A stretch of DNA of 64,000 nt, taken from contig CAWDHW010000014.1 of the NCBI GenBank assembly GCA_963802205.1, forward strand, positions 92,756 to 156,755, given 5' to 3'. A program made the translations under genes and the position numbers. The DNA is from DYRB01 sp963802205. GTDB taxonomy: Bacteria; Pseudomonadota; Gammaproteobacteria; Chromatiales; Chromatiaceae. Numbering within the stretch: position 1 is the stretch's first letter; the number at the start of each line of letters is the position of its first letter. A model generated the notes under the pieces. That model worked only from the letters and a program-made list of their open reading frames with translations, ran no database searches and was not told the DNA's origin. Shown here piece by piece: positions 9,072 through 18,246 of the stretch.

Positions 9072-9077
9072 GGCCAA

Positions 9078-11282
9078 ATGTTCGCCCCTCAATCGAGAAT
9101 CCAAACTAGCGCCATGGGCCGCCTGTACCCCGGTTTATCCCTGCTCGTTGCCTTGGCACTGGTCGCCTGCACCCCAAGTGCCTGGGATCCGACGCTCAAG
9201 TTCGGCGACCCCGGGGGGCACGTCCAGGACGCTCGCCCGCTGCCCGGTGGTGCCCAGACCATGCCCCTGGCGGGGTCGGAGAGCATCGCCCTGGGGACGG
9301 GCGGCCCAGCCGTGCCGAAGAATACGGTCAAGAGTGGGACCGGGGTCTTTGTGAGTAAGATCGCACCACCCTCCGTGGACACGACGCCAGGCGATGTGAC
9401 CCTCAACTTCGATGGGACCGACATTCGTGAGGTCGTCAAGGTGGTCTTGGGTGACTTGCTCAAGGTGAACTATGTCATCGACCCGCAGGTCAGCGGGGTT
9501 GCTACCCTCCAGACCGAGCGCCCGCTGCGCCGTGAACACCTGATTCCAACCCTGGAGACCCTGCTGCGGATGAACAACGCGGCCCTCATCGAGAGCGGGG
9601 GTACCTATCAGGTCAAGCCCATCAGTAGTGGGGTCCAGGGGTTAGTGGTGCCGCAGCTCGGCGGCTCTACGCGGGCGCTCCCGAGCGGCTTCGGTATCCA
9701 GGTAGTCCCGCTCCAGTACATCGGGGCCGAGGAGATGTCCAAGATCCTTGAACCCATGGTCCCGCAGGGGACCGTGATGCGCGCCGATACCCTGCGCAAC
9801 ATCCTGGTCATCGCCGGCTCCGGGCCGGAGATGGGCAATGTGATCGACACGATACGGACCTTCGACGTGGATTGGATGTCCGGGCTCTCTGTCGGCTTTT
9901 TCCACCTGGAGTATGCCAAGGCCAACGAGATCGCCACCCAGTTGGAGAAGCTCCTGTCGGAGGAGGGCGGCAACCCCATGAAGGGGCTTTTCCGTTTTCT
10001 CCCGCTGGAGAGTGCCAACAGCCTGTTGGTGGTATCCCCGCAGGAGAAGTACCTGCGCCAGATCCAGGGCTGGATCCAGCGCCTGGATCAGGCCGAGGCC
10101 GCAGGCGATGCCAGTGAGCGGGTCTACGTCTATCGCGTCAGCCACGGCGACGCCGTGCAGCTCTCCGAGACCCTGGGGCAGCTCTTTGGGGGGGAACAGC
10201 AGCAACGCCGTCCGAAGCTCGGGGGTGTCGCGCCCGGGCTGAGCGCTGGCTCCATCCAGTCCCCGAAGAGTGGCGCCGATACGGGGGGCCTCTCTGGGGG
10301 CACTAAGTCTAATCTGTCGGGCGGCACTGGGGCAGCCGGCGGTTCCGCAGGGGTTTCCAGCAGCTCCGTATCATTGGGGGGCGGAGTCAGCGTCGTCGCG
10401 GATGCCGCCAACAATTCGCTGCTGATCAAGGCCCCGCCAAGGGAATACAAGAAGATCCTGGATGCCCTGAAGCAGCTCGATATAGTCCCGCTCCAGGTCT
10501 TGGTGGAGGCGACCATCGTCGAGATCACGCTCTCGGGCAGCCTGCGCTATGGGGTGCAGTGGCGGTTCGGTCCAGGTCCACAAGGGGGCGGTAGAATCTC
10601 GGACACCTCCCTGGTCGGCGGCACGAACACGACTGGGAACCTCGGGAAGACCTTCCCAGGCTTTAATTGGGCCCTGATTCTGGACCCGAACGTCATCCAG
10701 GCCACCATAAGTGCCTTGGCCGCCGACAATCTGGTCAATGTCCTGTCCTCGCCCTCGGTCCTGGTCAGGGACAACCAGATCGCCAAGATGCAGGTCGGCA
10801 AGCAGGTCCCGGTTCTCACCACGCAGCAACAGGCAACCACCGGCATTTCGAACGTCGTCAATCAGATCAGCTACAAAGACACCGGTGTCATCCTCACCGT
10901 CAAGCCCAGGGTCACCCCGGGGGGGATGGTCCAGATGGAGATCGAGCAGGAGGTCACGGCCCTGGCGGACGCCACCTCCACGGGTGTGGAATCACCGACG
11001 TTCCTGACCCGCAAGATCACCAGTAATGTCGCGGTGCGCTCCAGTCAGGCCGTGGTGCTGGGCGGGCTCATTTCCGATGAACGTTCCAATAGCAAGTCGG
11101 GGGTGCCCGGGGCTTATAGCGTCCCGATCCTTGGCTTCTTATTCGGGGAGACGGCCAAGAAGGCTGATCGCACGGAATTGGTGGTCGTCATCACCCCACG
11201 AGTGATCGCGAGCGACCAGGATGCCCAGAGCGCCTCTGACGATTTCCGCAAGAAGGTCAAAGGATTGCAGTTCAAGTATTGA
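9078..11282 (+). CDS. gspD: Type II secretion outer-membrane secretin GspD (lipoprotein)
   Basis: Outer-membrane channel of the secretion system. The 734-aa protein has a lipoprotein signal with lipobox ALVAC at Cys31, when read from ATG 9078 with GAGG upstream; ATG 9114 is an alternative. N0 and N1-N3 domains follow (VTLNFDGTDIREVVKVVLGD; NILVIAGSGPEMGNVIDTI). A Gly/Ser-rich insertion lies near residues 375-435, and the secretin core contains VPVLTTQQQ and the C-terminal VVLGGLISDE. A lipidated secretin may not need a separate pilotin. It closes the gsp operon. Confidence 0.95.
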   Translation: MFAPQSRIQTSAMGRLYPGLSLLVALALVACTPSAWDPTLKFGDPGGHVQDARPLPGGAQTMPLAGSESIALGTGGPAVPKNTVKSGTGVFVSKIAPPSVDTTPGDVTLNFDGTDIREVVKVVLGDLLKVNYVIDPQVSGVATLQTERPLRREHLIPTLETLLRMNNAALIESGGTYQVKPISSGVQGLVVPQLGGSTRALPSGFGIQVVPLQYIGAEEMSKILEPMVPQGTVMRADTLRNILVIAGSGPEMGNVIDTIRTFDVDWMSGLSVGFFHLEYAKANEIATQLEKLLSEEGGNPMKGLFRFLPLESANSLLVVSPQEKYLRQIQGWIQRLDQAEAAGDASERVYVYRVSHGDAVQLSETLGQLFGGEQQQRRPKLGGVAPGLSAGSIQSPKSGADTGGLSGGTKSNLSGGTGAAGGSAGVSSSSVSLGGGVSVVADAANNSLLIKAPPREYKKILDALKQLDIVPLQVLVEATIVEITLSGSLRYGVQWRFGPGPQGGGRISDTSLVGGTNTTGNLGKTFPGFNWALILDPNVIQATISALAADNLVNVLSSPSVLVRDNQIAKMQVGKQVPVLTTQQQATTGISNVVNQISYKDTGVILTVKPRVTPGGMVQMEIEQEVTALADATSTGVESPTFLTRKITSNVAVRSSQAVVLGGLISDERSNSKSGVPGAYSVPILGFLFGETAKKADRTELVVVITPRVIASDQDAQSASDDFRKKVKGLQFKY

Positions 11283-11333
11283 CCCTGTCGGCGACCGTAG
11301 TTCTATTGCCCTCCAGCAGAGATCAGAATCCAT

Positions 11334-12422
11334 ATGAACTTTATCGATCTGCAGGCCCAATATCGACGCATTGAGGGTGACGTTAATGCCCGGATCAAGG
11401 CTGTCCTGGAGCATGGCCAGTACATCATGGGGCCGGAGGTTGCAGAGTTGGAGGAAAGGCTGGCCGCGGATGTGGGCGTCCAGCACTGCATTGGCGTCTC
11501 CAGCGGCACCGACGCCCTGCTCGTCGCTATGCTGGCGCTGGGAATCGGGCCTGGGGATGAGGTCATCACCACCCCGTTCACCTTCATTGCCACGGGCGAG
11601 ATGATCGCCTTGATCGGGGCTATCCCCGTCTACGTGGACATCGACCCCAGGACCTATAACATCGATCCCGCGCAGATCGAGGCCGCCATCACCCCCAAGA
11701 CCCGCGCTATCATGCCCGTGAGCCTCTATGGCCAGTGTGCGGACATGGATGCCATCAACGCTATCGCGAAGCGCCATGGCCTGCCGGTGATCGAGGACGG
11801 GGCCCAGAGCTTCGGCGCCACCTACCGGGGCCGACAATCCTGCGGTCTGTCACTCATCGGCTGTACCAGCTTCTTTCCCTCCAAGCCCCTTGGGGCCTAT
11901 GGCGACGCCGGGGCCTGTTTCACCGATGATGATGCCCTGGCCAAGGCCATGCGGGAGATCCGTGTGCACGGCCAGGATCGGCGCTATCACCATCCGCGGA
12001 TCGGTATCAATGGCCGTCTGGACAGTCTTCAGGCCGCTGTGCTGCTTGCCAAGCTTAAAATCTTTCCAGATGAAGTTGCCGCCCGGGCGCGCATCGGCGC
12101 CCGCTACAGCGAGCTGCTGGCGGGGAGCGGGTGTGTGACGCCCTACATCGAACCCCACAACACCAGCGTCTACGCCCAGTACACCATCGCCGTGGACGAC
12201 CGCGAGGGCCTCATTGCCAAGCTCTCGCAGGCAGGCATTCCTACAGCCGTACATTATCCGGTCCCGCTGCACCGCCAACCCGCCTTTTCCGGCATGCCAT
12301 TACCCACGGTTCCGGCGGCGGAGCGCGCCGCCGCGCGGGTAGTCAGCCTCCCCATGCATCCCTATATGAGTGACGCGGATCAGGACAGCATTGCGGACGC
12401 CCTGCGCGCGGCCCTGCGTTGA
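11334..12422 (+). CDS. DegT/DnrJ/EryC1-family sugar aminotransferase
   Basis: PLP-dependent aminotransferase acting on nucleotide-linked keto-sugars. The 362-aa sequence has the family signatures GVSSGTDALLVAMLALGIGPGDEVI, EDGAQSFGA with the PLP-contacting Asp, and SFFPSKPLGAYGD with the Schiff-base Lys near residue 184. It resembles WbpE/PglE-type enzymes making UDP-2,3-diamino or 4-amino sugars. The epimerase gene 52 bases downstream supports a role in O-antigen or glycan precursor synthesis. The exact substrate cannot be read from sequence. Confidence 0.9.
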   Translation: MNFIDLQAQYRRIEGDVNARIKAVLEHGQYIMGPEVAELEERLAADVGVQHCIGVSSGTDALLVAMLALGIGPGDEVITTPFTFIATGEMIALIGAIPVYVDIDPRTYNIDPAQIEAAITPKTRAIMPVSLYGQCADMDAINAIAKRHGLPVIEDGAQSFGATYRGRQSCGLSLIGCTSFFPSKPLGAYGDAGACFTDDDALAKAMREIRVHGQDRRYHHPRIGINGRLDSLQAAVLLAKLKIFPDEVAARARIGARYSELLAGSGCVTPYIEPHNTSVYAQYTIAVDDREGLIAKLSQAGIPTAVHYPVPLHRQPAFSGMPLPTVPAAERAAARVVSLPMHPYMSDADQDSIADALRAALR

Positions 12423-12474
12423 CCGGTCATCGCTTTCTCCTACCCTGAGCGTGCGCGAACGGGAGGGGGTCCCC

Positions 12475-13464
12475 ATGAGAGGCTGCGCGTTAGTCACCGG
12501 CGCCTCTGGATTCATTGGCCCGAGCCTGTGTCGGCGTCTCGGCTCGGGTGGCTGGCGGGTGCGGGCGGTGATGCGCCGCCCCGCAGTGGGCCCCTGGGAT
12601 GAGGCTGTGACCCTTGACCTGGGTCGGCAACCGATCCCGTCGGGCCTGCTGGCCGGGGTCGATTGCGTCTTCCACCTCGCTGGCAGGGCCCACGCCCTGG
12701 CCGAGGGCCCCGGAGCAGAGGAGGAATACCGCCTGAGCAACGTCCAGAGTACCTTGGACCTGGTCGCTGCAGCCCGCGCGACGGGGGTGCGTGCCTTCGT
12801 CTATTTCAGCAGTGTCAAGGCCATGGGCGACGGGGATGCCGGGGCGGCGACCGGAGGGCCGGTGGTACTGTCTTCCTACGGGCACTCCAAGCGCCTCGCT
12901 GAACAGGCGGTGCTCAACGGCGATGGGGTTCCGCATTCGGTGGTCCTGCGGCCATCCCTCGTCTATGGGCCTAAGCCCAAGGGATATCTGGATCTCATGA
13001 TCCGCGCGGTGCGGGGTGGCTGGTTTCCGCCTTTGCCCGAACTTGGAAATGGCCGGTCCATGATCCATCGGGATGACTTGGTGGAGGCGGCGCTGCTGTG
13101 TGCCTTCGATCCTGGGGCCAGCGGCAATGCCTATGTCGTAACAGATGGGACGCCCTACAGTACCCGCCAGGTCTACGAGTACATCCTCGCTGCCCTGGGG
13201 CGGAAGCCGCCGTCCTGGACACTGCCGGTGGGCATGCTGCGGGCCGCGGCGAGGGCGGGCGACGCCATTCGCAAGATACGCGGGCGACGCCTCCTCTTCG
13301 ACTCGGATCTCCTGGAGAAGCTGCTGGGGTCTGCCCGATACGACGGCGAACCCATCTGTCGGGAACTTGGGTTCAGGGCCAGGCGAGACCTGCGTGGGAG
13401 TATGACCGAGATGCTGGCGACGGCTACCGCCAGCACCTCCGGGCGAGGCCGCCCGCGGAACTGA
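12475..13464 (+). CDS. NAD-dependent epimerase/dehydratase (extended SDR)
   Basis: Rossmann-fold sugar-nucleotide epimerase or reductase. I chose ATG 12475, preceded by GGGAGGGGG, giving 329 aa. The N-terminus reads MRGCALVTGASGFIG with the GxxGxxG cofactor loop at residues 9-15. A later SSYGHSK provides the Tyr-x3-Lys catalytic pair, and VLRPSLVYGP is typical of extended SDRs. It probably works with the preceding aminotransferase on a UDP-sugar. The 52-nt spacer before it resembles palindromic dispersed repeats seen in many proteobacteria. Confidence 0.88.
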   Translation: MRGCALVTGASGFIGPSLCRRLGSGGWRVRAVMRRPAVGPWDEAVTLDLGRQPIPSGLLAGVDCVFHLAGRAHALAEGPGAEEEYRLSNVQSTLDLVAAARATGVRAFVYFSSVKAMGDGDAGAATGGPVVLSSYGHSKRLAEQAVLNGDGVPHSVVLRPSLVYGPKPKGYLDLMIRAVRGGWFPPLPELGNGRSMIHRDDLVEAALLCAFDPGASGNAYVVTDGTPYSTRQVYEYILAALGRKPPSWTLPVGMLRAAARAGDAIRKIRGRRLLFDSDLLEKLLGSARYDGEPICRELGFRARRDLRGSMTEMLATATASTSGRGRPRN

Positions 13465-13500
13465 CGGACGGCGCCGACCAGGAGCGAATGTGGTCAGGCG

Positions 13501-14481
13501 TTACAGGGCCTTGGCCGAAAAGGTGTCGCAGGCGTTGACGTCGCCCTTTTCCAGCCCGCGGCGGAACCAGGCGACGCGCTGGGCCGAACTGCCGTGGGTG
13601 AAGCTGTCCGGGGTGACGTAGCCCCGGGCCTGCTTTTGTAGGCGATCGTCGCCGATGGCGGAGGCGGCCTTGAGGGCCTCCTCGGCGTCGCCGGCCTCCA
13701 GGATGCCGCGTGCGCGGTCGGCGCGGTTGGCCCAGACCCCAGCGAAGCAGTCGGCCTGGAGTTCCAGGCGGACCGAGAGTTGGTTGGCCTCGGCCTTGCC
13801 GCGGCCACTTTTGGCCTCCTCGACCTGATCGGAGATCCCGAGCAGGTTCTGCACATGGTGGCCGATCTCGTGGGCTATGACATACGCCTGGGCGAAGTCA
13901 CCCGGGGCGCCGAACTGGTTGCGCAACTCGTCATAGAAGGACAGGTCGATGTAGACCTTTAGGTCGCCAGGGCAGTAGAAGGGCCCCATGGCGGCCTCGG
14001 CGAAGCCGCAGGCGGAGCGCACCGACCCGGAGAACAGAACCAGCTTGGGTTCGCGGTAACGTTGCTTGCCCTGCTGGAAGATCTCGCCCCAGGTGTCCTC
14101 GGTATCCGCCAGGACGACGGAGATAAAGTCCTTGAGCTCGTCTGGCGTGGCCCCAGTCCGCGGGGCTTGCAGGTCGCTGGCTTGAGGCTGCGGCCTCGGT
14201 CTGGGCGCGCCTTGGTCGGGCATCGGACTTGGGAACTGGAGCTGTCCGCCATCGCTGCCGGTGTCGGGCTGCGGCATACCGCCGCCAAGGAAGGGGCCCA
14301 GGTCGATCCCGAAGTAGAGGCCAACCAGGAGCAAGGCGATTGTGCCCAGGCCACCGCCAAGCCCGGCGCCCCGGCCGATACGCACCGGCAGGCGCTGGCC
14401 GCCGAACTCGTCGCCGGATGATCCGGCATCGTCGCGGCGGTCCTCCACATTCTCGCTTCGCCTGCCGGTTCTCCAGCGCAT
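13501..14481 (-). CDS. YpfJ/KPN_02809-family neutral zinc metallopeptidase
   Basis: Membrane-anchored putative zinc peptidase. ATG 14481 with GGGGAG upstream gives 326 aa. The N-terminus is cytoplasmic and charged, a transmembrane helix lies near residues 40-60 (LGTIALLLVGLYFGIDLG), then a Pro/Gln-rich linker. The catalytic domain has ACGFAEAAMGPFYCPGD and the zinc-binding HEIGHHVQNLLG, followed downstream by ELQADCFAGVW with the third-ligand region. A C-terminal HGSSAQRVAWFRRG is typical of the family. The physiological substrate is unknown. Confidence 0.92.
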   Translation of the reverse strand: MRWRTGRRSENVEDRRDDAGSSGDEFGGQRLPVRIGRGAGLGGGLGTIALLLVGLYFGIDLGPFLGGGMPQPDTGSDGGQLQFPSPMPDQGAPRPRPQPQASDLQAPRTGATPDELKDFISVVLADTEDTWGEIFQQGKQRYREPKLVLFSGSVRSACGFAEAAMGPFYCPGDLKVYIDLSFYDELRNQFGAPGDFAQAYVIAHEIGHHVQNLLGISDQVEEAKSGRGKAEANQLSVRLELQADCFAGVWANRADRARGILEAGDAEEALKAASAIGDDRLQKQARGYVTPDSFTHGSSAQRVAWFRRGLEKGDVNACDTFSAKAL

Positions 14482-14573
14482 GACTCCCCCCGTGATCCAG
14501 AGTCGTTGGTTGCATTTAGCGTTCGGTGGATCATAGCATCCGGACATGGCATTGCGGCGAGGGCGGAAATGAG

Positions 14574-14606
14574 AGGCCCCGGTCACCGTTGCCGGTACCG
14601 GGGCCT
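14574..14606 (-). terminator. Perfect 10-bp GC-rich hairpin
   Basis: Arms AGGCCCCGGT (14574-14583) and ACCGGGGCCT (14597-14606) pair perfectly around a 13-nt loop. It sits between the stop of the small gene at 14641 and the start of the zinc peptidase, both read on the minus strand. The downstream tract on that strand is only weakly T-rich, so termination strength is uncertain. Confidence 0.5.
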
Positions 14607-14640
14607 GGTTCAAAGCTGGGTCTGAACCCTGACGGGTGCA

Positions 14641-14835
14641 TCAGTGTGTCTGGGTGGCGTTACTGAGCTCCCAGTTACACAGCTCGATCAGGCCTTCGAC
14701 CTCGCGCGGGAGCTTGACCGGCTCTCGGAGTTGGTAGGTCTGACCCTGTTCCCAGCAGTGTTCCGCTTCGTCTGCACTCAATGGCAGACCCTGGCGGCAG
14801 AGCTCCCACAGGGCTTGGTTTTGGCTGATGGTCAT
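14641..14835 (-). CDS. Small hypothetical protein, 64 aa
   Basis: A 64-residue soluble protein beginning MTISQNQALWELCRQGLPL, with many acidic residues and three Cys (in LCRQG, HCWEQ and LCNWE). A ribosome site GGAGA lies 7 bases upstream of the ATG, and a hairpin follows the gene. I do not recognise the family. Spacing, codon use and the ribosome site support a real gene; short length keeps confidence moderate. No signal peptide or membrane segment is visible. Confidence 0.6.
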   Translation of the reverse strand: MTISQNQALWELCRQGLPLSADEAEHCWEQGQTYQLREPVKLPREVEGLIELCNWELSNATQTH

Positions 14836-15280
14836 GATGGTCTCTCCGGATTCGGGGGGGCACGGGCGGCGCGGTCTGATCGTACCTGTTGCCGGGGCCC
14901 GTCAATTTTCGAGCCAATTCCCCGCAAAGTCCTCTTGAAGCAGTCATTTGTTGCCTCTTTGCGGGAATGTGCCATTTTTACAACGCACAAACATCGTGAC
15001 TTAATAATAGATTACCGTTGAGACTTGACAAGGGCCGAAGGATCATTGGGGCAAAAAAAGTACATGTGGCTAGGGGCTGTCTCTTGGTCTACCGCCCCGG
15101 CGGTAGGGGCCGGACGCCTGGCCGTCGCAGGGCGCGATGCGGTGAGCCAGGGTTCACGGGCAGGGGTAAGGTGCAGGGCGGCGGGGTAGCCGTCCACGCC
15201 TTGGTAGCGGATGCTCGGGGTCAAACCCATCTCTAGCCGGGGTACAATCGCGCCTTTTCCCATCGCTGCGGTACCCGACC
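14836..15280. other. 445-nt intergenic region upstream of hisHF
   Basis: No convincing gene. The stretch from about 14930 to 15070 is distinctly AT-richer than its surroundings and includes a run of seven A at 15053-15059. The right end holds the candidate hisHF promoter. A minus-strand open frame at 15012-15263 has no similarity that I recognise. Confidence 0.5.
15220..15248 (+). promoter_or_regulatory. Candidate sigma-70 promoter of hisHF
   Basis: A TACAAT hexamer at 15243-15248 resembles the -10 consensus, with GTCAAA at 15220-15225 and a 17-nt spacer as a weak -35. The hisHF ATG is 33 bases beyond the -10. Only the -10 element is strong. Confidence 0.4.
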
Positions 15281-16861
15281 ATGATCTCGCTCCTCGACTA
15301 TGGTGCCGGCAATGTGCGCAGCCTGCGCAATGCCATCCAGTCCCAGGGCTTTTCCCTCACCGAGATCGAACGCCCGGAGGACATCCTCAAGGCCGAACGG
15401 CTGATCTTCCCCGGGGTCGGGGCCTTTGGGGCAGCCATGCAGCGCCTGCACGCCCTGGGTTATGTGGAGCCGCTGAAGGCCTACCTGGCCGAGGGGAGGC
15501 CCTACCTCGGGATCTGTATCGGACTCCAGACCCTGTTCGAGGGCAGCGACGAGTCCCCCGGGGTCCAGGGGCTGGGCCTGATCCCCGGACAGATCCGGCG
15601 GTTCGATGCATCAAACCTCTCGGTCCCCCACATGGGCTGGAATGGGGTCCGGGTGCTGCGTCCGTCGCCCCTCTTTGCCGACTACGGCGGCGAGAAGCTC
15701 TACTTTGTCCACTCCTATCGGGCGATGCCTGGCCCTGAAAATGCCGATTGGGTCCTGGCTACCACCGACTACGGCGACCCCTTCGTCAGCGCCGTGCAGC
15801 GCGGGCGGGTGGCGGCGGTTCAGTTCCACCCGGAAAAGAGTGGCGCGGCGGGCTCAAGGCTCCTGCGGCACTTCCTGGCGGGGGAGACCGCCGCGCCGGC
15901 GCCACGACTCGACCCAGTCCCGACGCACCTGGCCAAGCGCATCATTGCCTGCCTGGATGTGCGGACCAATGATGCCGGTGACCTGGTGGTTACCAAGGGT
16001 GATCAGTACGATGTGCGCGAGCAGGGGGAGGTGCGCAACCTGGGCAAGCCGGTGGAACTGGCGCGGCGCTATTACCAGGAGGGGGCCGATGAGGTCACCT
16101 TCCTCAACATCACCGCCTTTCGGGACTTTCCCCTGGCGGATCAGCCCATGCTCGAGGTGTTGCGGCGCACATCGGAGAACGTCTTCGTCCCCCTGACGAT
16201 TGGGGGGGGCATCCGTGCCTTCACGGATGGGCAGGGGCGCGGCTATTCGGCCCTGGACGTCGCCTCGGAGTATTTCCGCTCCGGGGCGGACAAGGTGTCC
16301 ATCGGCAGCGATGCCGTGGACGCGGTGGAGCAGTACCTGGCCCGTGGCCACAAGGATGGCTCTACGGCGATCGAGCAGATCGCGCAGGTCTACGGCAATC
16401 AGGCTGTGGTCATCTCCATCGACCCCAGGCGGGTCTACATCAGTGACCCCGGCGATACCCGTCACCACTGCGTCCAGGCGCCCGAGCCAGGCCCCAACGG
16501 AGAGGCTTGGTGTTGGTACCAGTGCACCGTCAAGGGCGGGCGCGAGGGACGCGACGTAGATGCCGTCGAACTGGCACGGGCCTGCGAGGAGCTCGGCGCC
16601 GGGGAGATCCTCCTCAACTCCATCGACCGCGATGGCTCGGGTCGGGGCTTCGACCTGGGATTGATCCAGTCAGTGGCAGACGCCGTCAGCATCCCAGTGA
16701 TCGCCTCCAGCGGGGCCGGGTGTGTGGAACACTTTTCGCAGGTCTTTGCCGCTACCGGGGTGGAGGCGGCCCTGGCCGCCGGGATCTTCCACCGTCAGGA
16801 GGTCCCTATCGCCGCAGTCAAGGCGCACCTCGAGGCGGAGGGTATTGAGACCCGGGGTTAG
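15281..16861 (+). CDS. hisHF: Bifunctional imidazole glycerol phosphate synthase HisH-HisF fusion
   Basis: One 526-aa polypeptide carries both subunits of IGP synthase, which converts PRFAR plus glutamine to IGP and AICAR in histidine biosynthesis. The glutaminase half (residues 1-205) has the triad Cys79 in GICIG, His183 and Glu185 in FHPEK. After a short linker comes the cyclase barrel, with Asp226 in ACLDV and Asp381 in ISIDP. The cyclase has extra loops (NGEAWCWYQCTVKGGREG; RGYSALDVASEYFRSGADK) as in yeast HIS7 and plant enzymes, and is longer than ordinary bacterial HisF. Most bacteria encode the two separately. No other his gene is adjacent. Confidence 0.96.
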   Translation: MISLLDYGAGNVRSLRNAIQSQGFSLTEIERPEDILKAERLIFPGVGAFGAAMQRLHALGYVEPLKAYLAEGRPYLGICIGLQTLFEGSDESPGVQGLGLIPGQIRRFDASNLSVPHMGWNGVRVLRPSPLFADYGGEKLYFVHSYRAMPGPENADWVLATTDYGDPFVSAVQRGRVAAVQFHPEKSGAAGSRLLRHFLAGETAAPAPRLDPVPTHLAKRIIACLDVRTNDAGDLVVTKGDQYDVREQGEVRNLGKPVELARRYYQEGADEVTFLNITAFRDFPLADQPMLEVLRRTSENVFVPLTIGGGIRAFTDGQGRGYSALDVASEYFRSGADKVSIGSDAVDAVEQYLARGHKDGSTAIEQIAQVYGNQAVVISIDPRRVYISDPGDTRHHCVQAPEPGPNGEAWCWYQCTVKGGREGRDVDAVELARACEELGAGEILLNSIDRDGSGRGFDLGLIQSVADAVSIPVIASSGAGCVEHFSQVFAATGVEAALAAGIFHRQEVPIAAVKAHLEAEGIETRG

Positions 16862-16904
16862 ACCGGCCCAGCAGCGGTCGGACAGCATACACAGGGTTCC
16901 GATT

Positions 16905-17867
16905 ATGGCCGGAGGCGGACAGTCGGCGGTGACCGGTGTTCGCCGCAGCAGCTCGGGTCTGGTCCTGGCCTTGTTGGCCCTGCTCGGTGTCCCGGTCGCC
17001 GCCGATCCCCTGCGCTTCGCCTGGCCCACGCCCGCCCAGGCCCTGGTAACGGTCGAGGCGGCCAAGGGTGGGTACAGTGTCCGGTCAAGCGTGCGCCTGA
17101 CGGTGACTCGGGATGTCGGCGGACATACCCGTCTGGACTTCAGCGACGCACGGCTCCTGGCGATCAATGGCCGCGACCTCAGCGGCGGCGTCGGTACCGG
17201 ATGGGGGGAGATGGGTTCTGTCGCACTGGAGGCCCTGATGCCGTCCCTGCTGGTTGGGTCGGATGGGCGGGTGCAGGATGTGCTGGGGCTCGAGCGCCTT
17301 GGCGACGCCATTGTCGCGGGTGGGCTGGGGGGCGCCGACAGCGCCCCGACAGATGCTGCCGCGGCCCGGCTGCGCCAGGTACTGGCCAGGCCTGGGGTGC
17401 AGGCCCAGCTCAGGGCGCGGGCCGGGGAGGACTGGCGGGCCTGGGTAGGTATCTGGGCCGGCCGGGACCTTCGCCCTGGGGCGGCCATCGACATTGTCGG
17501 CGTCGTTCCCGGTATGGGTCCGGCGGTCCAGGCAAAAGGGGTCATGACCTACACGGGGGTGGCGGCAGGGTTTCCGCCCGGTGCCGTGCGCCTGCGGCTG
17601 GAATTGACCGCGGACGGCCCCGAGTTCCGACGCGCCGTTTTCGACGGTCTGGCGAAGGTCGCTGGGCAGGACCGCCAGTCCCTGGGCGACCTGAGCCCGG
17701 AGCATGTCGAGACCGCCTCCAGGCGCCAGACCCTGGAACTGGTTACGGACCCTGCAACGCTTCGCCCCTATCGGGTGGACATGGGCACGCATATCGCCTT
17801 CAAGCTCCGGGGCCAGCCGGTCCAGACCCAAACGGAGGCCAAGTCCTTCCTCTTCGGGTGGCACTGA
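16905..17867 (+). CDS. Exported hypothetical protein
   Basis: 320-aa protein from ATG 16905. The N-terminus has basic residues then a hydrophobic core (SSSGLVLALLALLGVPVAA), a Sec signal peptide probably cleaved after VAA near residue 33. The rest is Ala/Gly/Arg-rich with predicted beta-structure and no membrane span. I do not recognise a family or catalytic motif. It lies 43 bases after hisHF and could be co-transcribed. A hairpin follows between it and the convergent ycgL. Confidence 0.75.
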   Translation: MAGGGQSAVTGVRRSSSGLVLALLALLGVPVAADPLRFAWPTPAQALVTVEAAKGGYSVRSSVRLTVTRDVGGHTRLDFSDARLLAINGRDLSGGVGTGWGEMGSVALEALMPSLLVGSDGRVQDVLGLERLGDAIVAGGLGGADSAPTDAAAARLRQVLARPGVQAQLRARAGEDWRAWVGIWAGRDLRPGAAIDIVGVVPGMGPAVQAKGVMTYTGVAAGFPPGAVRLRLELTADGPEFRRAVFDGLAKVAGQDRQSLGDLSPEHVETASRRQTLELVTDPATLRPYRVDMGTHIAFKLRGQPVQTQTEAKSFLFGWH

Positions 17868-17942
17868 CGGGGACGTGCGACTTCAGGGGTGGGCGAGGTA
17901 GAGCCGCGAAGGCATCCAGCGCCCGCAGGCCCCAGACGTTCG

Positions 17943-17965
17943 GGACGGGACTGAAAACCCCGTCC
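17943..17965. terminator. Hairpin between convergent genes
   Basis: Arms GGACGGG (17943-17949) and CCCGTCC (17959-17965) flank a 9-nt loop. The position between the plus-strand gene ending at 17867 and minus-strand ycgL ending at 17974 suits a terminator, although no long T-run is present. Confidence 0.4.
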
Positions 17966-17973
17966 GCCCCAGG

Positions 17974-18246
17974 TCAGTCCCCCTCGTAGAGGTCGGCGGT
18001 GACCTTGGGCGGCATCTGGAGGTGATAGCCGCGTGTGCTGAGGTTGGCCATCACCTGGGCTACGTCTTCACGTGCCAGCGACCGGCCAATGTGCAGGTCG
18101 AGCTGCATGACCAATTGGGGGGTACCGAAGTGCTCCAGCAGGGCAACGGGGACGACCTCGAGGCCGTCCTGTGCGGCCAGGTAGAGGTACATCTCCTCCT
18201 GGCGCGGGCTCTTGTAGATCCAGCAGGGTATGGCACTGTTAGGCAT
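17974..18246 (-). CDS. ycgL: YcgL domain-containing protein
   Basis: A small cytoplasmic protein of the YcgL family, conserved in gammaproteobacteria with unknown function. From ATG 18246 it is 90 aa. The diagnostic blocks are CWIYKSPRQEEMYLYL at the start, HFGTPQLVMQLDL in the middle and TRGYHLQMPP near the end, matching YcgL domain order and length. Upstream ATG 18276 is possible but would add a non-conserved extension. Convergent with the preceding exported-protein gene. Confidence 0.88.
   Translation of the reverse strand: MPNSAIPCWIYKSPRQEEMYLYLAAQDGLEVVPVALLEHFGTPQLVMQLDLHIGRSLAREDVAQVMANLSTRGYHLQMPPKVTADLYEGD

Noticed and set aside
15012..15263. Minus-strand open frame upstream of hisHF
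   Set aside because: No ribosome site, no recognisable domain, and it would overlap the likely hisHF promoter.
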